Positions 11,701 to 24,382 of a stretch of DNA of 64,000 nucleotides are shown here, in pieces (the stretch's first letter is position 1; every line of letters starts with the position of its first letter). The notes beneath the pieces were generated by a model that saw only the letters and a program-made list of their open reading frames with translations, was not told the DNA's origin and made no database searches. Source of the DNA: Lagopus muta (Eukaryota; Chordata; Aves; Galliformes; Phasianidae). The translations under genes and the position numbers were made by a program. The stretch is from assembly GCF_023343835.1 (NCBI RefSeq), contig NC_064435.1:80300134-80364133 (forward strand), in the 5' to 3' direction.

Positions 11701-14700
11701 TTGGTTACAAAAACATGGCATTGAGTGATCTGGGCCCAGCGTGCCCCGTCAGCCCTCGCTCTGGCCAGGCTCCCGGTGGATGCCTGCCCTTGGCTGCTGC
11801 TCCCACGTGTCCGCCTGGGTGGGTGGAGGAATGACTCAGACAAAATTTGACTGACTGGGAGAAACCTGGCGTGGGGGTGATTTAAGGCAGGGACTGAGGG
11901 GTGTCTCCTGTGGGCAGATGTGGTAGACAGCTTTGTGAGAATGCTCTTTCACCAGCTTGATAACGCCCTGGCTAGAATTCAGTTTTCACTGACCTCATTG
12001 TTTGTTACTTTAGGTTAGTCTTAATTTTGGAAAAAGTTTGTGAAAAAAGAAGGTAGTTCTTATTCCTAATGCTGTACAGGAAAAAACAGATCTTCCTCTG
12101 GCAGAAGTCAGCTTGAGTCCATTGTCCTAAATTATTGTTATGGTCTGATACATCTAAGATATGAAACAAGAATGTTTTTGTTGGTAAATGGAAAATGTTA
12201 AAGTCAGTGGCAGAAGTCTCGTTTTAAAAAAAAGAGAAAGCACAACAAAAAAAACCCAAAACACATGTTCCAATTTACAGGTCAGTTGATATCCTCCCCT
12301 GAGGCTGCCTTAATTTCTAGTTTGGGCATGTCAATAAATCAATGCCACAACCCATCAGCGAGGCAAGATCCAGCAAAGCAGCTGCCATGTGCACATCGTG
12401 CTCAGGATCCAAATGCAATAGCCAAAAATCTCTCAATACTTTTTCTTACTTCATTAGTTTATGTTTTACATAAAAAGTGGCTGTCTTTTTTTGCAATGAA
12501 TAATCATGTCTGCCTTAAGATAGATATGTCTACATGATAAACTTGTTAAATAAAGAAGAGGAAATAAGTTCCTGTATGGAACTTAAATGCAATTCTGAAT
12601 TATGGTATCTTTTCTTGATATATGTTCCACTTTTTAAGCACCAGTTTTGTTCTTGTTATGTGTTATATGAAGAAGCAGTAGATAAAGCAGCATCATTATT
12701 TAAAGAAAAAAAAAAGTGATGATTTTATGCTTATACATCTCAGGAGAATGTCACAGGTGTGATTAATAGAGGGTTGTAACACAAATAAGACTCTTAAGAC
12801 TCTCTGGAGAGCCAACTCTGCTTCATGCTATGTGCATTTTTCATTGCTGTGCAACATGATTATAAAATGCTCTCTTACAGGATCCTTAAGGTTTGACTTT
12901 GATCTAGTTTGTGTTCTGAGACGAATACACTTGAGCAGGTGAATACAAATTACTAAAATGACTGGACTCCTTTTGTCCACCTACTCTGCAGAGGTGCATA
13001 TGTCTGCATGATCTGCAAGGCCCACGGAGTCAAGCCTTGGTCATACTGATGAGTAGGAGCTCAGAAAGAGAGTTCTCCCTGTGCACCTCAAGTGTACTCC
13101 AAGAAGATAAAGTCATCAGGAAGGCAGGAAGATGGGTGACAGAAAAGCATCAGAATCTCTTCAGTGTTCAAAGACCAACATGGTGCTCTCTTAGATCTCT
13201 GAAAACATCTGTAACTTTGGAAAACTTAAATGTCCAGGATCAAAAAAAATATTTTGGGACACTGACTGCTTGAAACCTGTCATGCTGGACACATCCTGCA
13301 GAGGTTAAACTAAACAAGTAGTTCCCCAGAACAGAGGAACTAACACCACCCGGTTTCCTACCAATCTATTTCATAAAGTCTTGTCCTCCTCTGGATTCTC
13401 TGTCTCAGACGGGAAAGGCACATGGTAAAAGTTGTATATTAGGGGAGACATCAAGAACAACAAACTATTTGTCTTCCTGGTCATGGAGGTGCAAAAAATC
13501 TTGATGTATTGGAGACTGCAACCCTCTCTGTCAAATCTGGTTGAGAGAACTAACGATAGTTACCAGTGGGGAACAGAAACAGACAGACACAGCATGACTG
13601 CATAGACCTTGTTTCCTTAGGAAACTGGTCTCAAAACAAAGCACAGAAATCTGATATATTTATAGCAAAAGAGGTGGGGGGCTTTCCTTTCCAGAGGAAA
13701 TGGACTGCTTTCCTGGGCCTGATCCTCATGTTACTGGAAACTACTTCAGTTCTCACTGTTCTGCTCTTCCAGGTCTGGGAACCTGAACAGGTCCTGGAAG
13801 AAGTTAACAGTGCCAGAAGCACTACCAAGAGATGCCTCAAGCACTCCACAGGAATTTTGATTTCTATATTAACACTATGTGTGAGGTACATCTAAGGCAT
13901 ATACGGTGTGTAGAAGAATCAGTCAACTGAGATGAAAATCAGCAAAAGAGAAAGGATCACACTGAAGACAAGCTGCCCTTGCTCCAGCTCCATCCCATAC
14001 TGCAACTTAGCAGATACCAAACATAACCAAGTACAAATCTATACCTTTTGGACAATGTGATGGTAGTAAGAGCACTGTGCTCTCCTTTGTAGGTGAGAAA
14101 TAAAGAGAGCAGAAGCAAACTCAACACAAAATCCCTTTGAGAGAGCATAGACCAGGTAATCTTTTTCTGCTCTCAGATGTGAAGTTCCCTCCCACAGGGG
14201 AAAGACAAATTGGGTGAGTGAGAAGAGGCAGTATTGTTCAGCAAGCTAAGGCACATGGAGACCTAAAATTTTTCTGCTCTACCACAAACTTTCCAGTCTC
14301 TGCGTACCACAGCTGCAGCCCAACTTCTCAGGAAGCCAAGACATGTAGATACTGGGATGCTGAACACCAAAGACACCTACTAAATCCAATCTCTGACAAT
14401 GCAACATTGTTCCCAATTTAAAATTTATTCAAGATCTTTTGTATTTCAGATTCTTGTGTTCAGAATTGGCTGTGGAAAGGCTTTCTGCCTTGTACTCGAA
14501 ACACCCCAACCGGGCTTAAATTACTAGTTAAACATTATGAAGTGTTTTTTTAAAGACCTGTAAAATACAGAATTATTTGTTATATAGCCAAGCTTTTATT
14601 ATTTGGTCTTTCATCCAGAAGTATTTTGAAAAGCCAGGAATAAAATGTCTTTCCTCCTTGATACACTGATCTTGTGTCCACTGATCACAAATGTTGAGTA

Positions 14701-14945
14701 CAGCTCTCCACCCTAGCCCATGCTGGGTGTTTCTGACAGCCCCATCCGGCCTGTACTACCTAACTGCCTGCAGGATTTTTGTCTGTGGTGATGACATTCG
14801 GCTATTTGGTTCTTCTTACTATTCCTAGAATAAGACAAAGCAGAGCTTTCAGAGATTTTTCTAATCTGTCAGCCTGACTCCTCTATTACTCCCCCGTGAA
14901 TTCTCACAGCCATAACTTTCTGCCCCTGTGCAGGGCTGATTGTGA

Positions 14946-15026
14946 GATAATCTTATCTGATGATGTCAGTTAATTCTAAGATGATTCTGAAACAGGCTTA
15001 ACCATATGATTCTATGATTCCGTGAT
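14946..15026 (+). mobile_element. Possible degraded CR1 3' end
   Basis: The stretch ends with CATATGATTCTATGATTCCG, which resembles the repeated CR1 terminus, preceded by a loosely similar TTCTAAGATGATTCT. There is no longer match upstream. Confidence 0.35.
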
Positions 15027-16806
15027 AAAACAAAGTAACAGAATTTCTCACAGTTTGCTCTTGCATCTTTGCATTGTCTCAAATGACATGTGCAGGCCTG
15101 TCTCCCTATTTTAAGGCAGTCATTGCTTTTCAATGGCTGTTTTATGCCTGTGATCAATATACCCTTTCAACAATAATTTATAAGAGATTTCACCATAACT
15201 CCCATCTCGCTTTTGCTGACTTGAACTGTCAACAGTACAAATGTATTGTGATGTTCAATTCTAAGGAGCAGCAGGCTATAGCAGAGCAGCACTTTGTGGT
15301 TATAAACAAAAGCTAATAGAAGGTCTATCTTCCTCTTATTTTAATGCTCATTGTTCTTTCTGGCACTGACCTTTTTTTTTGCTTTTCATTAGGATCCATT
15401 TAGGAACTAGCAGTCTGATTGCCTTTCTCTGTATAACATCAGGTATGTTATGGCTCAGTGGTGAGGCATGCTGTCTTACCAGAGTGGAAGTGCTAACACA
15501 TTCTGGGGGTGGTGTGACAGAGGAAATTGGACAAGTTGCTTGCAGTTGTGCTGATTTTTTTTTTTTTTAAAGTCAGGCCTGAACACATCTCTGTACAACA
15601 ATGTATCCTGGATGAAAAGCAAAGGCTGGATCTTTGGCTTCTAGCAGAACAAACGGAAAGAGCACTCAGAGTCAGCGTATCTGTATGAGTGCAAGTGAAT
15701 TGTAAGACTCAGGGCTTTGAGTTTTGTGCAGGCTGCAGTTTTCTTGGAGTGAGCTGCTTTTGTGACTCAAGACATACAGTAAGCTGAATTTATGCTGTAT
15801 TCAGCTTTCATTCTGGTGGGATTTAATGCAAAACTTGTAAACGTATGACCCTGCATAACTGCCACCAGAGTCACAGATAGGAATTTCTCTGAATCAGGCT
15901 GCTATCTAAGTAGTGTTGGGAAGGTGAAATACAGAAGCCTCGTACAGCCACTTGTGCAACACATAACTGAAGACATACCCTCCACACCATGTTCGGCCTC
16001 TCCTGTTAAACCCATACTTAAGTGAGGATATGATATATTGCTGTGACTATTACTGCAGAAACGAGTGTATATCCGTACTCAGAGCTGGAGTGAGAATAAC
16101 AACGTGCAGACAATAATGACAGAGTTTCATTCACAGACAATGGGTTTGGAGTCCTTCGATGAAACTGTGATAAAAGGGCTGTTTAGGAAGTTTCTGTGTA
16201 TATGATATTTGTGCTTTTGTTGCTGACTTGCTTCCAATAAGACAAATAACAAGGAAATTGCACCATTTTTATAACCAGTACGGTGAAATAGTATTTAAAG
16301 GTCCTTTTATTTCAACATCAAAGCATACATAAAAGAATAATTCATTCCCAATGGAATAACAAGACAAGACAGGACACTTGCTGTCTTTTTAAAAGCATGA
16401 GATATTTCTTTTTTCCACCAAGGACCTGAAGCAAATAGATCAGCTTAAAATGACAAACTGATGCCTTTTGTCCTGCTAGCAAAGTAATGCACTCAATATG
16501 AGGAAAAGTGAAATCATTATCTCTAAAAAGAAAGAATGAAGATGTTCAAGGTAAGTTTAATGGAAAAGAATTAGAAATAGTCACTATCAAATGTATATTG
16601 CAATTGTATATGTTCTTTTGAAAGCTTAAATGAATGCCACCATTCAATCAAAGAGGAAACCTTAGCAATTTAACTGGTTGGAATAATTTTCCTGATTAAA
16701 TCAGCTCCAAATTCCACTGAATTCAGTACAGAGCCTTTCTTCTACTCCTTTCTCCTTCCCTTCTGTTGCCTTCATTGCATTAAACAAGGACTTTGGGAGG
16801 TCTGGA

Positions 16807-16828
16807 TAAGTAGCTCATAAGTAGCTCA
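16807..16828 (+). repeat. 11-bp perfect tandem duplication
   Basis: TAAGTAGCTCA occurs twice, back to back. It is probably a replication-slippage product. Confidence 0.8.
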
Positions 16829-17710
16829 TTCCACACCCTGCCCATGGGGTGTCTTGCTGGCGGCTTGTTGGCACCAGCACATGGTGCAGGGTCCCCTTCC
16901 ACTCCGCTCATATATTCAGGCAAGCCTGGTCCTTGGGGCTCAATGGAGAGCACGGACAGGGGCTGGAGGAGCAACACTCCCATGCTGCGTGCTTTGCAGC
17001 CAGGCCTCAGGCTCAAAGGAGCTTTCCTGCTGCAGCCGGCACGTGCAGAGTGTCAGCCTCTGTGCTCCCATCTGCACGTGTGGGTTTCCATCGCGGCCTC
17101 AGTGCTTTGAACAGCCACTTTGTAGACGAGTAGGGAAGAGGTAAACCAAGTGCCTGGGAGCGGGAAAGGGGGTGGGGAGGAAGGAAAATAAATGTGAGAA
17201 AGCTTTAGATGTCGTCCAAGCGTCCATCTGGTGGGTCCTTCTGATGTTTCCTTGCTGAAGGCCTCCCACTGAGCATGTCTCAGAAGGATCCCTCCTTTCT
17301 TTCTCTCATGCCAAAAACTGAGTCAGAGGCGGGTTTTGTTAGCAAGGGGTCATGAAAGCTTTGTTCAGCCTGTCCTGTAGCCTGTGCATTTGTTTAGGAG
17401 GATATTGATGCTATCCGAGACCCGACGGTTCATATTCACACAAAGTAGAGCAGCCCTTATCTGGGGTGACTGGGATACACTGGGAAACCAGTGTCTCTGA
17501 AATCCATGCAGAAGGTGCCAGGCCATATAAAGGCCAGGACTGTCCCAAAACCTAAGACAACTGCTGCACTGGAGAGGGGGATGGGGTGGGTTGCTGATTA
17601 GTATTTCTAGTCTATATTTTGGACTGCTCATTCATTCTGACTTAGCTAGGAAGAGGAAGCAGGGGAAATGTTTGCCGTGGGCACAGCGGTCAGGCTTCTG
17701 ACCCATGGCT

Positions 17711-17756
17711 GCTTTAGGGGAAGAAAACACCTTGCTTTAGGGGAAGAAAACACCTT
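17711..17756 (+). repeat. 23-bp perfect tandem duplication
   Basis: A 23-base unit beginning GCTTTAGGGGAAG is present twice with no differences and no spacer. Perfect identity suggests a recent event. Confidence 0.9.
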
Positions 17757-19120
17757 GCTACGTACCTGCCTTTTTCGCATCTGGCTGGGGTTAAGAATTC
17801 AGGTTTCACCCATGCACCTTTTCATCTTGCTTCTTCAGGGCTCCCCAGAGAAGCTGTGCTGCTCCTGGGTCACTCTGTAAGGTCTTGCAAGGTAGATAGT
17901 CAGGGAGGATTATATTTTGCAGATGTTCATTGGATGAGGGCTTGGTATTTTACACAGTGGAGGAAGAGTACATGGTGTAACAGAGCTCTAGGAAGACATG
18001 GTGTGAAAGATAAAAGAAACTGAAATACCAGAATGAAAGCAACTGATTTTAGAAAAACTTACATTAAAGTTTGGGGTTTATAATCTTCTTCTAAGGGAAC
18101 AAGAAATAAAAGCAAAAAAAGTAAAAAAAGTTGCTATTCTACTTGCTTTAACAAACACACAAAAAAGTTTTTTGTTTTTTTTTCCGTTTTATTTTCAGCT
18201 TGGGACCCTTAGGTTCAAATTAAATTTAAACAGATGTGCATCAGCTATTTAGTTTCAAATTCTTGAAGAAAAACCGTGTCTGCATTTCCACTGATAGGAA
18301 GTGATAGTCACTGTAAAATGAAAGCCACTGTACAATGCAGCTATTTATCTTGCTCACTTAAGATAAAGAAACACTTTAAATGAGAATGTAAACATGTCAT
18401 TAAGGCTCGCTGAAGGAGGACACCAAAAAGGTTACTTTGGAAAACATATGCCTGAAATTAGAAAACAGAAAATGAGGCACTCTAACTGTTAGGGTTTCAT
18501 CCTGGCTGGGAGGGAAAGTGCAAAGCTGGGATGAAGGGAGGTACAATAGGATTTCAAGAGTGTCTTGTGTCCAGAAGTTATATTAAAAATACTTAAAAAG
18601 AAAATACATGGAATTTTATATTATTGAAATACTGGTAGGAGGTTTCTTTTATTAATACAGCACTCAGTTTTCTTCTCAGTGAGGGTCTGAGCTCAAAGTC
18701 TTCTCACAGAAAAAAAATACAATTGCTCTTTCCTGTGAGTGATGGGAACGCAGGGGCAACTCCTCTGCACTGCTGTAAATCAAAGCATCTCCAGACACAT
18801 CTGTGCAATGACAGCAGCTTGTATGAGATGAAGATGTGGCCTAGAGTTTCCAGACAACCGGGTGGTTGCACTGCAATCCATTTTGGTTTGTTCTTTCTGC
18901 TGTATATATATTTTTTCCAGTGTCTATCAGTAACACCGATGAGCAGTTAGGACACAGCCTCTGCCATAGCTCAGCTCTGAAGTCGTGTTAGGTGCCTCTG
19001 CTGTGCAGAAAGAGGAATGGAAAGGTGATGTGTATGCATGCAGTCACACAACCAGCCATTTCACACATACGTGTATCTTTCCTTCCCTTAGCCCTTTTCC
19101 TCCTCTGATTTGAGCTCTTC

Positions 19121-19335
19121 ACAGAGTCACAGAATCACAGACAAGTTTGAGCTGGAATGAACCTTTGAAGGCCACCTAGTCCAACTCCCCTGCAATGAAC
19201 AGGGACACCTACAGCTACATCAGATTGCTCAGAGCCCCTTTCAGCTTGACCTTGAATGTCTCCATGGACAGGGCATCTGCCACCTACCTCGGCAGCCTCA
19301 CTGCTCTTATCATAAAAAAACTCTTCTCATCCTGA
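19121..19335 (-). mobile_element. CR1 LINE 3' fragment
   Basis: Read on the plus strand, it begins with the reverse-complement CR1 terminus (CACAGAATCACAGACAAGTT), followed by CACCTAGTCCAACTCCCCTG and CAGGGACACCTACAGCTACA. It is a minus-oriented, 5'-truncated copy that fades near 19335. Confidence 0.88.
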
Positions 19336-21920
19336 ATGATTTCCTTGTTTCTCTTTTTACTATAGCATTCCTGTTTCCTCATTATGCCTTCCCTTTTAAG
19401 GAAACAGGAACATTTTTAAATGGCTAGGAGATGTTATTCAGTGGAACTTTTGTCTTTCCATTTCCTCCTGAGCTGATTTAATTCCCTCCCTGGTACTTCA
19501 ACAGGTATAGTCTCCTTACTGTCTCCTCTGCTAAAACCTGAAGCCTTTCTCCGGTCATTCCTTGCTCCAGTTATATCCTAGTCTTTCAATTGGGCCCATT
19601 TTTCTCCTGGCCCCTCAGTCTGCTCCAAATCCCTCAGGCAAACCCACCACCTCACACAATTTATTTCCTGCCTTCCTGGTTCTGTGTTGTTTTCATCTCT
19701 TCTTTTGCCCCCAGAAGTATTTGAACTCTACAAACGCTTCACGTTTCATACCTTGCCTAAAATAGCACTTTTATTTCTGCTCCGTTCTTTCCTGCCCTTG
19801 GTGATCTGCTGTGACTGCTCCTTTTGTCTACTTTCCCCACTCCCATCTGGGGGCCTCTTTCCATGCTGCCTTCTGATTAATGTGTGTCAATGCCCTCCAT
19901 TTCCTTCTCCAAATCACTTCTTGAAAGCCCACCTATTCCACGAAATGTAACCATTTGAAAATTACCTCTTTGGGTCTGGCAAGAAGCAATTTCAACTTAT
20001 TTGGTGGCTTGAAGCCAGTACAAAACCAGTACAACCATTGCTTTCATGTTTGATTTGATCACTGATCCCTCTTCTGCTGCAGCACCAAGCTTCTCTGATG
20101 ATTATGTTCACCTGTGCCATAGATAGCCTTGAGCCATTAAGAAGCAAAGCAGGAAGCATGTGTGATGGTGTGTCTATTTCCCTAATTTCTTGGGTTTGCA
20201 GGGGTAAAATAGCTTGTGGGTCACTGAGCCCCCTCTGTGCCTCATGGGCCATCACCCCTTACCATCATCTCTTCTCATCCTCTACTTCTCTACTGTATGT
20301 GCCAGTTGAGCTCTGTGATGGACAAGCTTAATGAGTGCAAAGTCTTCCTACCCTTGAGATCCTGTGCAAGGCAAGTATTTCTCTGCTGTGGAGGAATTCC
20401 CAGGTGGAACAATTTGGGGGCAATGTCTTTAGGCTTTCAATTTTTGGTCAGTGTTGTGTTTCTCAGTGCAGCAGGCAAAGTTTCAGTGCTTCATAAATAC
20501 TATTTGCTCTAATAACTCAATAATAATAATGCTTTTTTTTTTTTTTAATGGCTTCATTTTTTATAGGTGCAATTATGTTGAATGTATTTAATAAATTTAA
20601 TTTAAAGACATCTCTTTGCAAAATTCCTCAAATTAAGTTGCAATTATCCCTTTTCCTATGCGAAGGATTATGAGTGTATATTGGATCTAGTCTTACATTT
20701 TTTATTTCTCTCTGATCCAGCCAAACTCTTATAAGAAGTATTTTACTTACATTTAAACCATGTCCCATTGATATCATGGGAGCTTCAACATGACTGTGTT
20801 CAGGAGTATTTATTTTGGCTGTTGCATCATTACATATTTAGACGAGAGGAAATAGCTGTGTGCCTTCTAAATTGCTAACACTAAGGGGAGCACTTAATCT
20901 TTAGAATATCTTAACTATAAATCCAACATCAACACGTGTGTCAGAAAACACATGGATTCTTTGTGCCTAAATATTCAAGGATTATGATTAATGTTTAATG
21001 TAAATCATACACTAAATGCATGGAAATTGAATGCCAGTTGCTTTAGGTTCCATTAAAGGACTTTAAAACCTATGTTTAATGATACTCTTGAAATATCTTC
21101 TGTATACCTCCTGCCATCTGTGCTTCCTCATGGCTGTAAGTCTCTCCATGTCAAGCACTATGTCTTTTCTCCCAGTCTCCAGGCTTTGAGTCAGTCACCC
21201 TTGGAACACTGAACATGGGGAGGGAGAATGCGAGTGAAAAGAAAGAACTGTGCTTTGCCTGCAGCTCACAGCTGTCTGAGTCAGCCAAGGGGATGCAAGG
21301 GGAGCCACAAAAGTGGCTGGAAAAAGTGAGCTATTTCTCTGACACTTAGCTGTGGTCACAGGCAAGATGGGCGTATGGGTCCTAATTCTTCAGACTCTTC
21401 TTCCTGCAGCTCTGAAGATGCCTCCCAAAAATCTATTCCTTACTGGTTCCTGTGGCTTGCTGAAGATTAAGACTGTTCAGACAGCCCCATCATGTTGTTG
21501 AAAGGCTGGTCTTGGTTTTGTTTGGGGCAACCCATATGCATCTCTACCCCAGGGCTAGTATAATGATGTCAGGCTACAAGAAAAAAAAATTGTCATGGAA
21601 AAAGATGACAAGATTCAGCTCCAGATAAACACCAGTGCTCAGCAAACCTTCTCTTGGGAAGGTAAACCTCCCTGACCCTCAACACTGTCAATGACAGTGC
21701 TAAGAATCCTGTGATGCTTCTGATGATCCTGCATATGGCTGTGGCCCCTGCCCTTCATGGTTACCTGGTCATATTGTTCTTCCTTGAGGAAAAGGGTTTC
21801 TGTAAATGCTGTTCCAGGGTTTCTTAAAGCAGTGCCTTCTCATATTTAGGGGTATGGTGATGAATTTGAACTTAGGTGTGTTCCTTAGATTTACTTGAGT
21901 TTTACATTCATCCTGTTTCC
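19336..21920. other. Intergenic, no gene
   Basis: The section at 19450-19950 is pyrimidine-rich on the plus strand and gives leucine/proline-rich frames with no family features. The section at 20520-21110 is very AT-rich and unique-looking. A T run lies at 20532-20546. Confidence 0.5.
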
Positions 21921-22082
21921 ATAGAATCAGAGAATTGTTTGAGTTGGAAGGGACCCTTACAGACCATCTAGTCCAACTCCCTGCAATAAACAAGGACACC
22001 TACAGCTGGATCAGGTTGCACGGAGACCCCTCCAGCCTGACCTCAAGTGTCTCTAGGGATGGGGCATCCACAACCTCTCTAT
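21921..22082 (-). mobile_element. CR1 LINE 3' fragment
   Basis: The plus strand begins ATAGAATCAGAGAATTGTTT, followed by GAGTTGGAAGGGACC, CATCTAGTCCAACTCCCTGC and the CTCCAGCCTGACC segment. It is minus-oriented with moderate divergence. Confidence 0.9.
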
Positions 22083-23258
22083 CATTAGAGAAATGCCCAG
22101 AAATTTCAATGGTATGTGAGATCAGAAGTGTTGGAAATCACAAGCAGCTCTCAGATACATGTTGATTCCTCTGAGCAAAGCGGTGCCTGTCTGCATCCTG
22201 TGGCCACCAACAGTGGAACAGGTGTGGCGATGTTTATTCTGTGTGAAAATATCTCCTGCATTTTTGTTGTTGTTATCTTGGATTCTGAGATAACTTCACT
22301 GGAGTATCTCAGGGATAAGCAGTTGATTATTCACTCATTTTTGCTGTGAAGGATCTACCTACCATGCCAGTATTGCCCTAATGATGCGAGCAGATATGAG
22401 CAGTTTGTTAAACAGGTTGTAATTTGTTAATAAGCTGGGGAAGGACTTAGCTATGACACTACTAGTAGGTATGACAGTTCCACACTTCTGTTGTCTCTGC
22501 AGTGGTATCTTATATTCCACTATTCCTGGGAAGCAGGATAATTAATCACCTTCAAATTACAGCAGAATTCATGGGGATATTTGAGAGGCTGCTACAGGCA
22601 GACCAAGAGCAAATAGTTGTAAGTACTGGAGAAAATTATCATTGATTGGTTCTTCAGTTTGAGTCAGAAACTCTATGACAACTTTCCTTGTCTCAGAAGT
22701 GAAAGTGCATTGGTTAAATGGAGGCGCTATCCTGATGCAAGCTTAAAACTTATGTTCCAGGCTTTGCCTTGCAGTTCTGTATGCAATATCTCTCTTGACC
22801 TTGCAGGCAAAATGCAGCGGACTGTGTGCTATGGGATCCAGCTGAGAATTCTGGCAGTGAATTAAGAAAGTCAGATTTCATTTTGGAAAGTGATGGTGAT
22901 CATCACCATCAATTAGGAAGTTCACCTACGTGTTTTTATTGCAGCATTCTAACAATGGTGATTGCTGTCTTGTTTCAAAGTACTGCCTTGGCAAAAGGGA
23001 ATAAATGCTTCAGATTTTACTTCATTGACAAATGGCCTGCAGTTAGCCACTGCCTACTTTCCGTAACTGATATACTGGAAAATAAGCAGAAACATTTTTG
23101 CTTAATTATGTGGTTGTAGTGGCTGTGATTTACCTTGTGATTGCTGTGCACATGTGAACTATTCAAGGAACAGAGCTGATTTTGGAACTCACCGCCACAT
23201 TATGACTTACTAATGTTATAATTTAGGAACACCAGTAATTGCAATAGTTTTTTCTCTC

Positions 23259-23260
<2 letters not shown>

Positions 23261-23290
<30 letters not shown>
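23261..23290 (+). repeat. 30-base T homopolymer
   Basis: An uninterrupted run of 30 T residues. It is not attached to a recognisable element, so it may be a slippage tract. Confidence 0.95.
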
Positions 23291-23292
<2 letters not shown>

Positions 23293-23789
23293 GCATTTTT
23301 CTTTATTTCTATTATTTTGAGTTATTTGAGTCTCGTGTTCAATTTTCTTTTTATGACTGAGGGTTGCAACGGTTCATCTCTATTCCTGACTATTGCCAAG
23401 TGAAGTTTTAGGCAGTATGCAACACTCCAGGTCCCATGATGAGGAATAACTCATGAAGCATTTAAATTGTTCATCGACCACAGGCATGTGATGAAGAGTG
23501 ATTTGAGTGAGAAGGACTCCACTGGGCTGCTGTGCTGCCCTGGCTGCATAGTCCCAGTCCTGCATTCAGAGCAATGCGAAACAGCTTAGTCCAGATCTAC
23601 AATGAATTTACTCCAACTGATGAATCCAAAGTGGATTTCTTGATAAGCATTGGACTAATTAAGTCTTGTGGGATTTAATTTTACTTGAAAAATACAAGAC
23701 AGAGCAAAGCATGAAATAATAGCTTTTCATTTCGTCACTTCAACATTGTGCTGTTTGTATAGCCTGGATATTGATGTCTCATTTTAGAC

Positions 23790-23827
23790 CCACAGAATCA
23801 TAGAATATTTTAGAGTTAAAAGATTAC
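23790..23827 (-). mobile_element. Very short CR1 3' remnant
   Basis: CCACAGAATCATAGAATATT is the reverse complement of the CR1 terminus, and similarity is lost after about 38 bp. It could be an extreme 5' truncation. Confidence 0.5.
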
Positions 23828-24090
23828 ATTATAGTAGCAAGTAAATGCCACGCACATCTTTTGGCTGTGCTCTCTCAGTCTGTGTTGTGTGTAATGGGAT
23901 CTGAGTTCTCTGGAGTGTGCAGATGGGCATATTTCTGGTGTGATCAACACTGCTGAGATTCGCTGTAGATCACTGCTATTTTAAATAAACAAACGTGTGT
24001 CTTATGTATCATCTACAGAGCCTTTCCTGTTCCCAAGCCCACACACTCGCAGTATGAGAGCAGGCATGTCTGTGCTTCCTTGTTTTGATG

Positions 24091-24382
24091 AGGTGGGGGT
24101 TGGCCTCTTCTCCCAGGTAACAGTGACAGGACAAAAGACAGTGGCCTTAAGTTGCACCAGGGTAGGTTCAGGTTGGATATTAGGAAAAGCTTCTTCTCCA
24201 AAAGAGTGGTCAGGTGCTGGAATGGGCTGCCCAGGTAGTTGGTGGACTCACCACCCTGGAGGTGTTCTAGAAGCATGCGGATGTGGTACTAAGGAACATA
24301 GCCAGGGAGCGGTAGTGGTGGATGGTTGTACTAGATGATCTTAGAGTTTTTTTCCAACCAACCTTAATGATTCTGTGATTCT
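24091..24382 (+). mobile_element. CR1 LINE 3' fragment
   Basis: The landmarks in order are TTGGCCTCTTCTCCCAGGTA, GTTCAGGTTGGATATTAGGA, GCTGGAATGGGCTGCCCAGG, GATGATCTTAGAG and the terminal ATGATTCTGTGATTCT. It is plus-oriented with about 290 bp of the 3' end. Confidence 0.92.

Larger units (their letters stand above)
8781..19120. other. Long intergenic tract, almost free of mobile elements
   Basis: Over 10 kb holds no convincing gene and only one doubtful CR1 remnant (14946-15026). Other structure is limited to short homopolymers and two small tandem duplications at 16807-16828 and 17711-17756. Confidence 0.5.
22083..24090. other. Intergenic, no gene
   Basis: The stretch contains a near-perfect palindrome (22891-22911), a 30-base T run (23261-23290) and a short CR1 terminus (23790-23827). 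No gene is seen. Confidence 0.5.
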
